Made by a program: the position numbers and the translations under genes
Part shown: positions 20,500 to 31,446 of the stretch, one piece after another
Layout of the letters: each line of letters starts with the position of its first letter
Position numbering within the stretch: position 1 is the stretch's first letter
Notes under the pieces: model-generated
The model's input: only the letters and a program-made list of their open reading frames with translations
Databases searched by the model: none
Told to the model about the DNA's origin: nothing
Assembly: GCF_000143415.4 (NCBI RefSeq)
Contig: NW_003314289.1
Coordinates: 497,260-561,259, forward strand
Reading direction: 5' to 3'
Length of the DNA: 64,000 nt
Origin: Selaginella moellendorffii
Lineage: Eukaryota > Streptophyta > Lycopodiopsida > Selaginellales > Selaginellaceae

Positions 20500-22990
20500 T
20501 ATTGTTGCAAATAATGGTTGCTCCTTTTTGGTGCTAAAGAATGAGATGGCAGGTACACCATCCGTCCACCATGTTTGGGTTCCTGTGTGTGCATCAAATC
20601 CAACCGGCTAGGAAAAATTAGATTTTGAAGTCGAGATTTATTGTGTTTATTCATTTTCGCTGGTCCACTTGGTAATTTAACTTTGGCATGTTTATACATT
20701 GTCCTGAATGCCCAAAGTGCTCTTGTTGCTGGATTCAGCCTACTCATTGGATTGAGGAAAATAGCTGTTGCTACGAACATGTTGAATCTTTAACAGCTAG
20801 AAAGAGATCCTCCACTGTTAGAGATGAGCTCTGTGGGGATGCTGAAGTGACACATGATATGCTCATAGATGAACTTCGTTGTTGTGTACTGATCTACACA
20901 TCTGAGGGGAACGGCCTCAATCCAGTAGTTTGTCACAATGAAGAGGAAGACGTGGGACACTGCTCCTAGGGTTGTGTTGTTGGCATTGTAGACACTATTG
21001 TGCATACTCCTTGGTGTCCTTGAGGATTGTTGGCTAGAAGTAGCCATGTCGAAAGAGTTGTGCTGTCATGCAGCCAGAAAAGTGCCCGACACAAGAACCT
21101 GGAGCAAAGCAGAAATCTCAGTCGCTGTGACACATTGGAGAAGAAGGCCTTGAGCAGTATGATGTGTCAGGGCCTTCTTCTCCATCATACTGCTCTGACA
21201 CATGGAGGAGGAGGCATTGAGGACAATAGTCTCGAGTCTGCCACTGCAAAGATTGTTGTTCCAAGTGTGGGAGGTCTGATGGAGAAGTGCTTAACTCCAA
21301 ATACTTTGCCATATTCTCCAGAGCTGCTGGCACCACAAACGTTGTCACAGCAATTGTGAACTGACTAAGATCGAGTTGGTGCTGAGTTGAAGCTGTTCAA
21401 ATGCTTACTGCTATTTCTCAGTCCACTTATAGGGGGTGTTGTGTTTGAGCAGAGCTACTAGTGGATGAGTGAGAGCAGCAAAATCTAGTATGAACCATGG
21501 AAAGAATCCAATCTAGCCAAGGTAACTCTGAAGTTGTTTGAGGTTTTCACCTCAAGGATCTGTTTGCACTTGGTGACATGTGCCTTCCAATGAGACATCA
21601 AAATTGAGAAGACAGCTTTCAGTGACAACGAACTTGCACTTGGCTGGATTCAGTGAAAAATGGTGCTATTGGCAACCTGTAAAGATCTTCTCTAGGTGGT
21701 GAAGATGTTCATCATAGTTTTTTTAAGAGGTCATCCATGTGTACAGGGAGAGAACTTCCAATCAAGTTGTGGAAGGTGTATGTCATGAAGCGCTGAAAGT
21801 TGCCTTGGCATTGTATAAACCAAACGGTAGGATGTTGTAGGCAAATACTCCATATGGTGTGCAAAAAGCAGTGAGCTTATTGTCTTCTGGATGAATTGGA
21901 AGCTGGTTGTAACCTGAGAAATCATCCATGAAAGAGTAAAAATGATGTCCTGCCATCTCATCCACAATCCTATCTAAGAAGGGTGTTAGGAAATGATCTC
22001 GCATAGTGACATTATTGAGAGCCTGGTAGTCAACGTGAAGACAGAGCTTGCTATTGGCTTTACATATTGGGACAACATTGGAAATCCATGTAGAATGTTC
22101 CAATGGGTAGATGAAATCAGTAGGATGAAACGGTAGGATGTTGTAGGCAAATACTCCGTATGGTGTGCAAAAAGCAGTGAGCTTATTGTCTTCTGGGTGA
22201 ATTGGAAACTGGTTGTAGCCTGAGAAATCATCCATAAAAGAGTAAAAATGATGTCCTGCCATCTCATCCACAATCCTATCTAGGAAGGGTGTTGGGAGAT
22301 GATCTCGCATAGTGACATTATTGAGAGCCTGGTAGTCAACGTGAAGACAGAGCTTGCTATTGGCTTTACATATTGGGACAACATTGGAAATCCATGTAGA
22401 ATGTTCCAATGGGTAGATGAAATCAGTAGGATGAAACGGTAGGATGTTGCAGGCAAATACTCCGTATGGTGTGCAAAAAGCAGTGAGCTTATTGTCTTCT
22501 GGGTGAATTGGAAGCTGGTTGTAGCCTGAGAAATCATCCATAAAAGAGTAAAAATGATGTCCTGCCATCTCATCCACAATCCTATCTAGGAGGGTGTTGG
22601 GAGATGATCTCGCATAGTGACATTATTGAGAGCCTGGTAGTCAACGTGAAGACAGAGCTTGCTATTGGCTTTACATATTGGGACAACATTGGAAATCCAT
22701 GCAGAGGTAGATGAAATCAGCTGCTAGCAGTTTTTGCACTTTGAGTTTAATCGCTGGTAGTAGAGACTTGTTGAGGTGGCGTTGCTTTTGGCATATTGGC
22801 TTGGCACCTAGAACCAACGTGATTCCATCGGCATGCCTGGAAGTTGTGATAGAAGAACATCTTTGAAACATTGGAGGAGAGACACCAACCTAGCTGCGTC
22901 TATGCTCCAAAACAGGTTGGATCTTTATCTCCCTCGAGGAAGATCTCTTTGCACCTAGGATCTGGTCTTTGTGCTGATTGTTGAGCACTA
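20500..22990 (-). mobile_element. Decayed Ty3/gypsy pol (RT to integrase)
   Basis: Reading the minus strand from 22990: LGAKPICQKQRHLNKSLLP and LKVQKLLAADFI (start of RT), then RT palm text YSFMDDFSGYNQ and FCTPYGVFAYNILPF, then RT C-terminal remnants, and finally integrase text YWIEAVPLRC and KFIYEHIMCHFSIPTELI at about 20800-20950. Stops and shifts are frequent outside the central open part. LTRs were not recognised. The RT core is tandemly repeated (see next entry). Confidence 0.8.
21835..22740 (-). repeat. 306-bp in-frame tandem triplication inside RT
   Basis: The anchor GCAAATACTCC begins at 21841, 22147 and 22453, a period of exactly 306 bp (102 codons). Units differ by a few bases. 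The open frame runs through the first two and most of the third (264 codons from 22577), so the RT palm block MDEMAGHHFYSFMDDFSGYN occurs three times in one reading frame. A single-base loss near 22590 ends the frame in the last unit. Confidence 0.9.
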
Positions 22991-24084
22991 TTTGGTATGT
23001 CCAAACTCGTCACAAAAATTGATTAGAGATGTGTTTCATGTTGCATGTTAAAACTGGATAGTTTATTGGCCCAAAAATTCTCCACTTATGGGATATAGAT
23101 GAAATGAATTTCATGAAAAGCTTCCCTTAAAGCTATGGTGCCACAAGTCCCTAATGTGTTCTGTGCACACAAGGAGCCTGGGTATGTTTTGAGTTCATGA
23201 GCTCACCTAACAACTTCTCAAATACTAGAAAAACATTATTTTGTTCTAAACTATGGTTCAACAATTCCATGCATTGAATTACTTTGGCCTATAGATCTAA
23301 TGGAACCATATAGAAGTGTTTAAAGAAGTTCTGTATTGACATTTTTTCATCTTTCAAAAAATGATTTAATCTATATTTTATTTTGACTAATAAAAGACAA
23401 ATATAAATATAGATTCGAACATCAAAAGCAATCTAAAAACGATTCTAAAACTTTGGAAGTGTAAAGCTTGTCTAGTGGATGTGATAATCGATCTTAGAAT
23501 CTTTGTTTAGTTCCCACATAAAAATAATAGGTGTGCTTACAAGTTAAATATACTTTTCCCCTATTCTCCTTTTGTGTAAAATTTAGATAGGTATAGGAAT
23601 GTTTTCTATCACACACATGTAGTATACTAGCTTTAAAACAGGTTATACATTTTTTTAAAGATTAATACATCATAAAAATGAATTCTACAAAGCCCAAACA
23701 ATCATTAACACTTCAAAAGATTGCACTTTAAATCAGAAGAATTATATATTAATCATAATTACATTTGATTTCAACATAATTTTCTTATTGACTTTAGACA
23801 AAGCCTATGCTTGTTGTTCAAACATCATTACCAATGATTTTGTAGACTGCCAGTTTAGTTATTTACATCATGTTCGTCGATATAAGTACATTGGATCTGT
23901 TGAGGATTTCAAGCAACTTAAGCCAAAAGGTTGAATTAAAGAATGTTTATAAAATTTTTTTGATTGAAGAATATTCATTACACTGCTAAAAACAGGCTTT
24001 AAAAATGACTTCTTTTAACCCTAACCCAAGCCTTGAACATCTCCTATATTATTTAAATTTCTTTGAACAATTTTACAAGATGCT
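22991..24084. other. AT-rich intergenic with dispersed repeat R, copy 3
   Basis: No gene seen. Positions 23615-23945 are an inverted, diverged copy of repeat family R (copies at 3580 and 10480): AACAGGTTATACAT at one end, AACTTAAGCCAAAAGGTTGA at the other, and a middle part shared with copy 2 (TAACTAAACTGGCAGTCTAC on the complement). Confidence 0.5.
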
Positions 24085-24275
24085 AGTTTGTTTTCTTCTG
24101 ATAATTCCTCTACTTTAACACTACTAATAAATTTTGTGATCAGCAGGATAGAGTCTCCACTGGTAAGATGTATGGGAAGCTTAGTGGTAAAAACAAAAGT
24201 GTAAATATCAAGGTGATTGTATGAAAATCAACCAAGCAATGGGATTTGAGGGTGGATGCTGCTACTTGAGCTGAA
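24085..24275 (+). pseudogene. Relic of the Cys-rich peptide gene
   Basis: CTAGTTTGTTTTCTTCTGAT followed by TTTTGTGATCAGCAGGATAG matches 7012-7110. GGTAAGATGTATGGGAAGCT and the last codons (GGATGCTGCTACTTGAGCTG) are almost identical to the gene at 7002. Deletions remove the third Cys region and there are stops and shifts. The 3' UTR is also conserved. Confidence 0.85.
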
Positions 24276-24427
24276 TCACTTAAGAGCCATTGACATTCAT
24301 TTTACTATCAAGATGCAAGAAATTTGATATGTTCTTTATATCAGCTAAATTACAGAATGCTAGTAGTTTTTGCATCACAGGATCTTTTTAACATTTTTAA
24401 GCCATCACTAATAAAAAGTTAGGCCTG

Positions 24428-25740
24428 TTAAGGCTTGGCAGACAGGCTGGGTAGCAGCACATAGCTGCACTCAATATCCTCGTTGTCCATGCAACAAGTA
24501 TACCACTTGGACAGAGAAAAGTCGTATGCAACAGGAGGCCACACCCCATGGCTTTCCTTCCTGTAGAAAGCCGAGATGAAGACAGTGTCCTCGACCAACC
24601 TCACTGTCATATCCTTGTCCCCGACTGACAAGCAACAACTTGGTCCAAACAGGTCCTTCGACAGAACCCGGGACACCAACACCCACGTTGAGTTTTCCTG
24701 TTTCATCTCCCAGATTGCCACTCCAATGTCTTCACCCCACTTCTCTGGATCGAACAGGAGCGATGCCCAGTAGCATTTCCCCTTGTACATGAAGGCGCCG
24801 ATGTATCCAAAAGACCAGTTCGCCCAACTCTCGTCTTCCTGTTCTTGTTCGTTACGTGCCGGTGGCGAGATAGCCACGTGAGACCAAGCTCTGGAATGTG
24901 GATCGTAAGCCGGGAATATGTTCTCCCCAGTGTAGAAGAAAGCACAGCCTCGTAGAGGTGATCCCAACGAGTTTGACGCGCTGAAGAACGGGCCTTCATG
25001 CCAAGAACATGAATCTGTGTCATACTGCAGCGAGAAGATTCGACCATCATCGTCATCTTGTGCCGGGGCTTCCTCAGGAGTGATCTTCTGGTACAGTATC
25101 ACAATCTGGTAAGAGCCAGTGACGACATCTGTTTCCATGGCGATGTAGAGATAAGCCGGGCGTGGACGATCCGCGGAAGCAATTGGAGCAGGAGGAAGTG
25201 CCTTCCACACATTGGTGATTGGATTCCCCACAGCAAAAGTCATCGAGTCGATGTGTTCCATGAGCATCCCACACACGAGCCCGTTTGAAGAACACAAGCC
25301 CACGAAGCGCGAACCCGATGGGCCTAATGGGAGACTGCATCTCTTACGCTGGAAGCGGTGTGGACGCCATAGCTCGCTGTGATTCTCCAGCTTCATGCCA
25401 TAGTCAAAATGCTCCTCATCGTAACGAAGCTCCCTACAGAGACACTTGCTTCCATGATCACGCTGAGAGAACTAAGAGGGACTTACCAGTCGGCAGGGAG
25501 ACTCGTCCTCACCCTGAGCACGGCCCACGGTTCCAGCGGTGGCTTGTACAGCTCAATGAAACGAGGAGAGAGCACAGCATCATACCAGGACTTGCACACA
25601 GCCCGCAATGAGAACAAGTCTGGGAGATCTAGCAAGCTGAAGATGTGGAGCACGAGCGATGGCTCTGTGACGCGCTCGAAATTGCCACAGCGACCTTCGT
25701 CCTGATCAAAGGCGCCCCATCTCCCCATTTTCTCACTCAT
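24428..25740 (-). CDS. F-box protein, 419 aa, two exons
   Basis: Exons 25740-25487 and 25433-24428 join in phase (TG|G) across a 53-nt intron. The N-terminal F-box (about residues 27-65: EPSLVLHIFSLLDLPDLFSL, then RAVCKSWYDAVLSP) is well formed and would bind SKP1 in an SCF ubiquitin ligase. The rest (GLVCGMLMEH, NPITNVWKALPPAP, then several Trp-rich strands) resembles the beta-propeller or F-box-associated region of plant F-box proteins, which would recruit substrates. The substrate cannot be told. A split relic lies at 15720-16700. The next gene on the same strand ends 207 bp upstream. Confidence 0.85.
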
Positions 25741-25947
25741 AGCCAGCGCACTGATAGAGCTTTAAAACACGCCTTATTCTACGTGGAAAAGAGTGGATTC
25801 GTTGCTTGCTTAGGTGGGACAAGGTATCCCAAGAGCTCTAAACGCGCATTTGCAAGACCACTTGTAAGGATCCGTACGGCCTTTCCTCGCAAATTCCACT
25901 ATCTGGAAACACGAGTTTTGATCAACAAAATAGAGATGCATGCTTAT

Positions 25948-28084
25948 TCAGTCTTTAAGCGTCAGTTGCATTTTCACTGGTGACACGTCCGGAACTTGAG
26001 ACACGATCTCATGCTCGATGTCTTTGGCTCTCTGGACAGCATCCCTACATATCCAAGAACAAACTCAGTCACAAAATCAAGCTTTTACTTGCCTGATGAG
26101 CATATCGGGTGTCATGGAGACTTCCACCTGTGCGACCACTCTCCCTTTGAGAAAATGGCAAGTAACATGTTTAAGGGTCACATCCTTCACGATTTATATA
26201 AAGGTCAGCGAGGATAAAAAAGAAAACCAAGTAGCTCCTTACCTGAAACTTGGATGACAAAACATTACGTATGTCTTTCTCCACAGATGGCTGCAAACGT
26301 GAGCATTTATCATTTGTATCGCTCTCTGCTACCGTCGACGTTTCTTGAGTCGACGCAGCTTCTTCATCTTCAGCTTCATCCACTTTCCAGTCTTTTGCAG
26401 GATCTACATAATACGAACTTGTGAGAAATCCTAGCAAAAGCGTATAGAAAATCTTACCAATGTGGACGTAACTCTCTGCGACCTCCGGATGATACTCGTG
26501 GATACGACGCCGCACGGCTTCACCAATGTTGTGTGCTGCACTGACACTTAGCCAAGGGTCTACCTGTTAGTCCGTTTGTCACTCACTAATAGTTTAAGAT
26601 TTGTATTCAGCTTACCTCAATGTGAGCATCAATGTAGACATAAGAACCGGCACGTCGCCCTCTTAGATCATGGCAGTTCTGGAACCTCAAGATAGATCTT
26701 TGGCTATTTCTTTCCCAAATGTTTACGTACCTGGACGCCCTCGACTTGCAAAACGCTTTCTCGAATGGGTGCCAGAACTGACTCTGAAACTCCTTTATCC
26801 ACTAGTTCCTGGAGACTAGGAAAAAAGAAAATTTATTCAGAAGAATAATTCTTGAAGGGTAATTCTATATTCTATCGTCACCTGTGATATCCAGTTCCGA
26901 TTCCAGCTTTCACGATCATACCGGAGACAACTATCCCGGCAGCAGGATCCAGCCATGGTACTCCAATCATAGTTCCACCTGACATAAACCATACCATCAA
27001 GAGACACGTCCTTAAGAAACTATAGAAATTTACCGACTCCTATGAGAGCAACAATGGACGAGATCGCGTCACTTCGGTGGTGCCAAGCATTGGCTTTTAG
27101 AAGTTGACTCCCTTGAGTCTCGCCAACTCTTTTAGTTGCCCAGTAGAGTCTACAAGAGAAAGCCATCGTTACGAAAAGAAAGACGGAGGGTAGTAGCGAA
27201 CTAACCCTTCTTTCACACCGATTGACGTCACAGCAGCACTCAAAGCCAGTTGCAAGTGCTCCGAGTCCAGTCCGTGGTGATGATGGCCAGAGGAACCGTG
27301 ATCGTCCTCATGGTGATCGGAAGAATTCTTGCTCAAAAAGTCCAAACCGGTGGTCATATCAGCAGTGGACAGAACAGACTTGACAAGAAAAGAAGAAAGT
27401 GTCAAACCTCTAAACTTATCGATGGAAGAAAGAAAAGAAAAACCTGTATCACTTCGACTGCATGCCAAGCAATGCCACAACCGGTGAGAAGAAGCATCCC
27501 AGAGATTCCCAGCGCACCAAGCGTCTCAAATTTTCCATGACCTGCATGCTGGAGAGTCACGAATAAAGGAGAACAAAGAAGAAGAAAAAAGGAAGAGAAG
27601 AAGAACACAAGAGTATGAAATTCTAAGCACAAGAACGTACCGTAAGGATGCTCCTTGTCTCTGGGAATTCTTCCAGCTTTTATGGACAGTAGCGCGACAG
27701 CGCTGAGAACCTGTTAGAAAACTTTAGAACGATTCTAGAAAAAAACAGGAGATCTATACTAACAATGTCCGAGAAGGAATGCGCGGCATCGGCCACAAGC
27801 GCAGTGCTTCCAGAGAGATATCCAGCGGAGCCCTTGAGCACTGCGAGGGAGGCATCAGCTAACAGGCCAATTCGAGCAATGTGCTCCCCTGCTTTGCTTC
27901 TGGCATCGCCCACAGCCGCGCCCTTGTGGTGGTGATGATGCGCGTGGCCCATATGCGTCCTCGCGCCAGCCGGAGCAACCGAAATGCCGCCATCAGAATC
28001 GTCCCTGTCCGCCTTGCAGATGAAATCCAGGGGCCGCAACCGCGTGATCGGCAGCCGGAGCTTCCTTCTGCAGAGAGGCGACAT
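25948..28084 (-). CDS. MTPC1: CDF metal transporter (MTP6/MTPC1 type), 12 exons
   Basis: Exons 28084-27764, 27710-27641, 27541-27444, 27378-27206, 27149-27034, 26978-26882, 26815-26731, 26678-26616, 26563-26458, 26403-26243, 26184-26093 and 26044-25948 join in phase to 492 aa. It is a cation diffusion facilitator, moving divalent metal (Fe/Mn/Zn in related plant proteins) against protons. Visible: an Arg-rich N-terminus (MSPLCRRKLRLPITRLRPLD) suggesting organelle import, a His-rich stretch (GHAHHHHHKG), TM2 with VADAAHSFSD, KEHPYGHGKFETLGALGISG, a second His loop (SSGHHHHGLDSEH), TM5 with NAWHHRSDAISS, and the cytoplasmic metal-binding fold (VEGVQNCHDLRGRRAGSYVY). The C-terminal extension (TLKHVTCHFLKGRVVAQVEV) is also kept. 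Intron 11 uses a GC donor (AG|GCAAGT). All introns are 45-80 nt apart from a few longer ones. Confidence 0.92.
26045..26092 (-). other. GC-AG intron (48 nt) of the MTP gene
   Basis: On the minus strand the exon ends ATGCTCATCAG, followed by GCAAGT and ending TATGTAG. Phase 2 on both sides gives MLIR-DAVQRAKDIEHEI. There is no in-phase GT alternative nearby. GC donors with otherwise perfect AG|GCAAGT consensus are a known minor class. Confidence 0.75.
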
Positions 28085-28089
28085 ACCTA

Positions 28090-28105
28090 ATCCATAAACC
28101 CTAAT
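28090..28105. promoter_or_regulatory. Telo-box upstream of MTP gene
   Basis: CATAAACCCTAATTAG lies 6-20 bp upstream of the MTP start codon, in the 5' leader. Telo-boxes (AAACCCTA) are frequent in plant housekeeping 5' leaders. Confidence 0.4.
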
Positions 28106-28122
28106 TAGTATAGATATAAAAC

Positions 28123-28196
28123 TCTCATGTAGCTCAGATGGTAGAGCTCTCGGTTAGCATGCAAGAGGCACTGGGATTGATAGCCCGGCATCTCCA
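28123..28196 (+). pseudogene. tRNA-Ala(AGC)-like relic
   Basis: TAGCTCAGATGGTAGAGC (A box and D arm), the anticodon loop TTAGCAT and the 3' acceptor strand CATCTCCA match tRNA-Ala order and spacing. The 5' acceptor strand (TCTCATG) cannot pair with CATCTCC beyond three bases. The anticodon stem has two mismatches and the T arm is altered. It is a tRNA pseudogene or the head of a tRNA-derived SINE. Confidence 0.65.
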
Positions 28197-28219
28197 AATC
28201 TTTTCGAGCTGCTGTTCCA

Positions 28220-28408
28220 GGCACCGAAAGGTGGTCTATCTATCCGAGGTTTGCCTCGTCTATAATCTGACTTTCCTGTATCTGCACAGGATTATAAAGA
28301 TGAAGGCGATGAAGGGGACTTTCCAAAATTCCTGTCATTGTCACTCTCTCAAAAGGCTGACTACAAGCTCGTTGACATGCCCAAGTTGAGTGTGCCAAAG
28401 GCGGATAG
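28220..28408 (+). pseudogene. Possible 3' exon of an unrecognised gene
   Basis: A splice acceptor (ATCTGCACAG at 28290) precedes an open stretch to TGA 28408 reading DYKDEGDEGDFPKF, LSLSLSQKADYKLVDMPKLS and VPKADR. A plausible donor (CCGAG|GTTTGC) lies 52 nt upstream after KVVYLSE. No homolog or start is recognised. It may be the end of a truncated gene captured here. Confidence 0.3.
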
Positions 28409-28645
28409 GTGAAGGGTCACAAAAGGCAAGAAGCTGTCTCTCGGTACAACATATTTTAGAAGGTTTACTTTGCTACGATTTACTACTATTCTTTTCTGTC
28501 CTATGCTCTTTTGTAGCGTGACAAACCGGCTCTTATTCCGGTACCAAGCAAGTATATGGTTCTAGAAAAAATGATTGATGAAGCTGTCTGCTAATATTTT
28601 GTTTTTGCAGCAGAATGCAAGTGCCGAGGAATGGTTGATATAGAA

Positions 28646-28770
28646 GTGCTTTGATGATATGTTGTGTGAATTTATATTGTGCTTTTCTGCAAAAGAAACA
28701 TTCTAGGACTGGTGCTTTGATGATATGTTGTGTGAATTTATATTGTGCTTTTCTGCAGAAGAAACATTCT
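28646..28770 (+). repeat. 66-bp tandem duplication
   Basis: GTGCTTTGATGATATGTTGT starts at 28646 and again at 28712. Each copy runs about 59 bp to GAAACATTCT with one difference. Confidence 0.9.
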
Positions 28771-30221
28771 GTTCAGTCCTAGGACCTTTATTCCAATCTT
28801 TCTAGCTACTAGGCCTTAGTGATTTTCTTAATCAGTACATTAAGTAAATGGGAGTTTTCCAAAGTTTTTTCTTATAGCAACAGCTCATATCCCAACTGTT
28901 TTGTAAATTTTTTCATCACTGGGAAGCTAATATAAAGTACTCAAAACCCTACTTTATAAGGGATTTGAAAATCTCTGACCCCAAACTAATTAAGAAATTT
29001 TTATAGGTCAATGTTAATTTCAGATGCCCATCCATATATATAGTAATAAGTATTAAATTTAAATCCCATAAGTAGAGGTTGAGGTTAATTCCCACCATGG
29101 CCAATAGTGGTGAATCTACTCATTAGTAATGATAAAGAGATGATAAATACATAACTTTTATGCCAAATATAGTGTAATGTATATGATCATGAGATAAAAT
29201 TTAAATATATTGTCATTGTAAATCTTTAGAACTTCAAGGCATAAAAAAATCATTAAAATTTATTTTATCAAGCAATTACCCATTTTTTAGTTGGCTTAAC
29301 AGGAGAGATATAAGGTGTGTTACATTTAATATAAGAGAATATGTCTTAACGAGTACTATTCAATGAGATTGAGTAACTAGTTTTATTGCATACATAGAGA
29401 TGAAAATGATGATCTAAGTTGGTACATGTTTGGTCACAATGGCTTCATATGTGTTTCTTGGGTATAAATTTTGACTACCTTTTCATATTAAGTTATATGA
29501 GCTTTCACTTAGGCTTATAGGATGGATATAAGATGTTTCATTTGCACAAGTTTATACTAGAGCTTGTGAGTGAGGAGCGCAAACCATATTTGAGCTCACG
29601 AGCTGAAGAGTTGAACTCACGAGTTGAACTCAATTTTCAATTGTAATTTAATATAAACATTATAAACTTTAAAATTTTAAGGTTATGGTGAACCTAATAA
29701 TTTTATAACTCTCTATATATTATATAGATAAAAATGTTTTAAAGAACATTTCTTGTTCTAATAATTTAAATATTTACTACATGCAATGATAGGGACATTT
29801 GTTAAAACATAAAAATAAAATGTTTGCAAAAAGAGTATTCTTATCACTTCTTTAAATTTGTACTCTATGCTTTCTGGCTAGTAAATGTCAGGTTTGTTAG
29901 AATTTTAAAATTATTAAATTTGAATTAAGATTCTATATAAGGCCATATAACCATTTGAAAGGAAAACAAAAATAACTATGATGGTATATATACTCTCACA
30001 ACACATTGCAATATCACGCACCTGAAAGACTACAATGAAATATTTTTTGAGATGGTAAAGACAAAAATAGAGACTCACGAATACTATGGGTAGTATTGCG
30101 AAAAGAACACTCACAAGTATATGAAATGAAAAGTGAAATAATAAAATATTTTTATTAATTATATAAGGTATAATTAGTTTATATTATTGATAGAGAATAA
30201 ACATTGATAGTGCTAGAAAAT
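28771..30221. other. AT-rich intergenic, no gene seen
   Basis: About 1.4 kb of AT-rich DNA. A short degenerate repeat of GAGTTGAACTCACGAGTTGA type lies at 29570-29640 and is echoed at 55430-55460. Nothing else recognised. Confidence 0.5.
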
Positions 30222-30354
30222 CTAATTAGCTCCAAAAGTTTTCTGCAACTCGGCAATAGTAAGGCTTACTTGGTGTATATGAATATCCACTTTAGGATCC
30301 TGGTACAAGATGTTGATGAAGATGTAATATATATGCTTGCAAGGAGCATATGCC
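30222..30354 (-). pseudogene. 3' end of the split SWIM transposase-like gene
   Basis: On the minus strand the frame AYAPCKHIYYIF continues through DPKVDIHIHQ and LTIAELQKTFGAN to TAG. It begins with the 12-bp sequence that also ends the upstream half at 34067-34078. The CKH triplet supplies the C-x-H half of the SWIM finger whose C-x-C half (FCTCPD) is at about 34130. Confidence 0.75.
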
Positions 30355-31446
30355 TGTAAACCACAAATTTTTCCTTTCCAATTTGCTAGCTTACCTTGTC
30401 TATCCAACCAACACCGCCTTGGCCTTTGTTAAATTCCCTCACCAAGGTTCCCGCTTATTGTACTAGCTCCTACTTGGTTCTACTTGGTTTCAACTACTCA
30501 TTGCACGAGCAATGGAGCGTTAGCCATCAATCCACGGATTCCCAAATCTCCTAATCCCCCTTCCCGTATTAGACTGGACTTAAGGTTCAGCTACACTCCC
30601 CGCAAGCACAAGTAGCCAAGCACACCAAGCCTCCAAGTTCCTAACATCCCTTGGTACAACAAGGCTTGATCATAAGACCCTCTAAATTTCAAGCCTTAGG
30701 TGCAACACTTTGGGATGCTGGGGGGAAACACCGTGCCCTAACGGCTCGGTATGAGTACCTCTACCCCTCCCCTTCCATCCCGATAGAAAGGCCCAAGTCC
30801 CTAGGAAGGGCAAGGACCAATGAGCCACAAGGCACTCAAGTGGGGCACCACTCCACATAAACCAGGAGCACCGTAGTCGGTTTCCCTTCTGGGAGTGGGA
30901 GCTGCTCTTGAGCACTTCCTTGGGTGGCCCATTTAGCACCACCCGAGTCCATGCTTACTCCCACCCAAGGCCACTCAACCCCAATCTCAACCTCTTGTCA
31001 GTTTGGAAGCACCATTGGAGAGTTCCTTCAAGATTGGTTCCTGGACCTCACTATCCCTACTATACTTTTGAAACCCCCTATAGCCCCCCCCTTGGGAGAC
31101 ACATGCTTTGGGCTTTCACCCCTCGACCTATATTAGTACTTGGCCTCGGTCTCGGACTCGATCTCCAACTCGATCTCGGACCTGACCTCGGACTCGGTCT
31201 CGGACTTGATCTCAGACTCAACCTCGGACCCAATCTCGGAGTAGACCTCAGACTCGGTCTTGGACCCAATCTCGGATCTCGGACTCCGTCTCGAACTCAG
31301 TCTCGAACTCGGTCTTGAACTCGGTCTCGGAGTCGGTCTTGGACTCGATCTCAGACTTGGTCCCATCCGATGAACTCTTTATCATTTTGCTCGCGCTTTC
31401 GGGGATCCTTTTAGCCTACGACACCTTGGGGAGTTGGTTCCTTACA
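30355..31446 (-). repeat. Chromovirus 3' LTR, 1092 bp
   Basis: Starts TGTAAGGAACC and ends GTGGTTTACA on the minus strand (TG...CA). It is preceded by a GGGTGGTGGAGT polypurine-like tract identical to that before the 3' LTR of the element at 42 kb. Internally it carries a degenerate GA(G/C)TC/CGAGAC hexamer-type array (31130-31360) and the module GTGAAAGCCCAAAGC, shared with the 42-kb LTRs. Confidence 0.75.

Noticed and set aside
22980-24080. Possible CRISPR-like or regularly spaced repeats
   Set aside because: Repeats seen in the window are tandem without unique spacers or are dispersed elements; a plant nuclear context makes CRISPR implausible.
30908-31366. Leu/Gly/Asp-rich frames at 31 kb
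   Set aside because: Same kind of degenerate repeat array within the chromovirus LTR.
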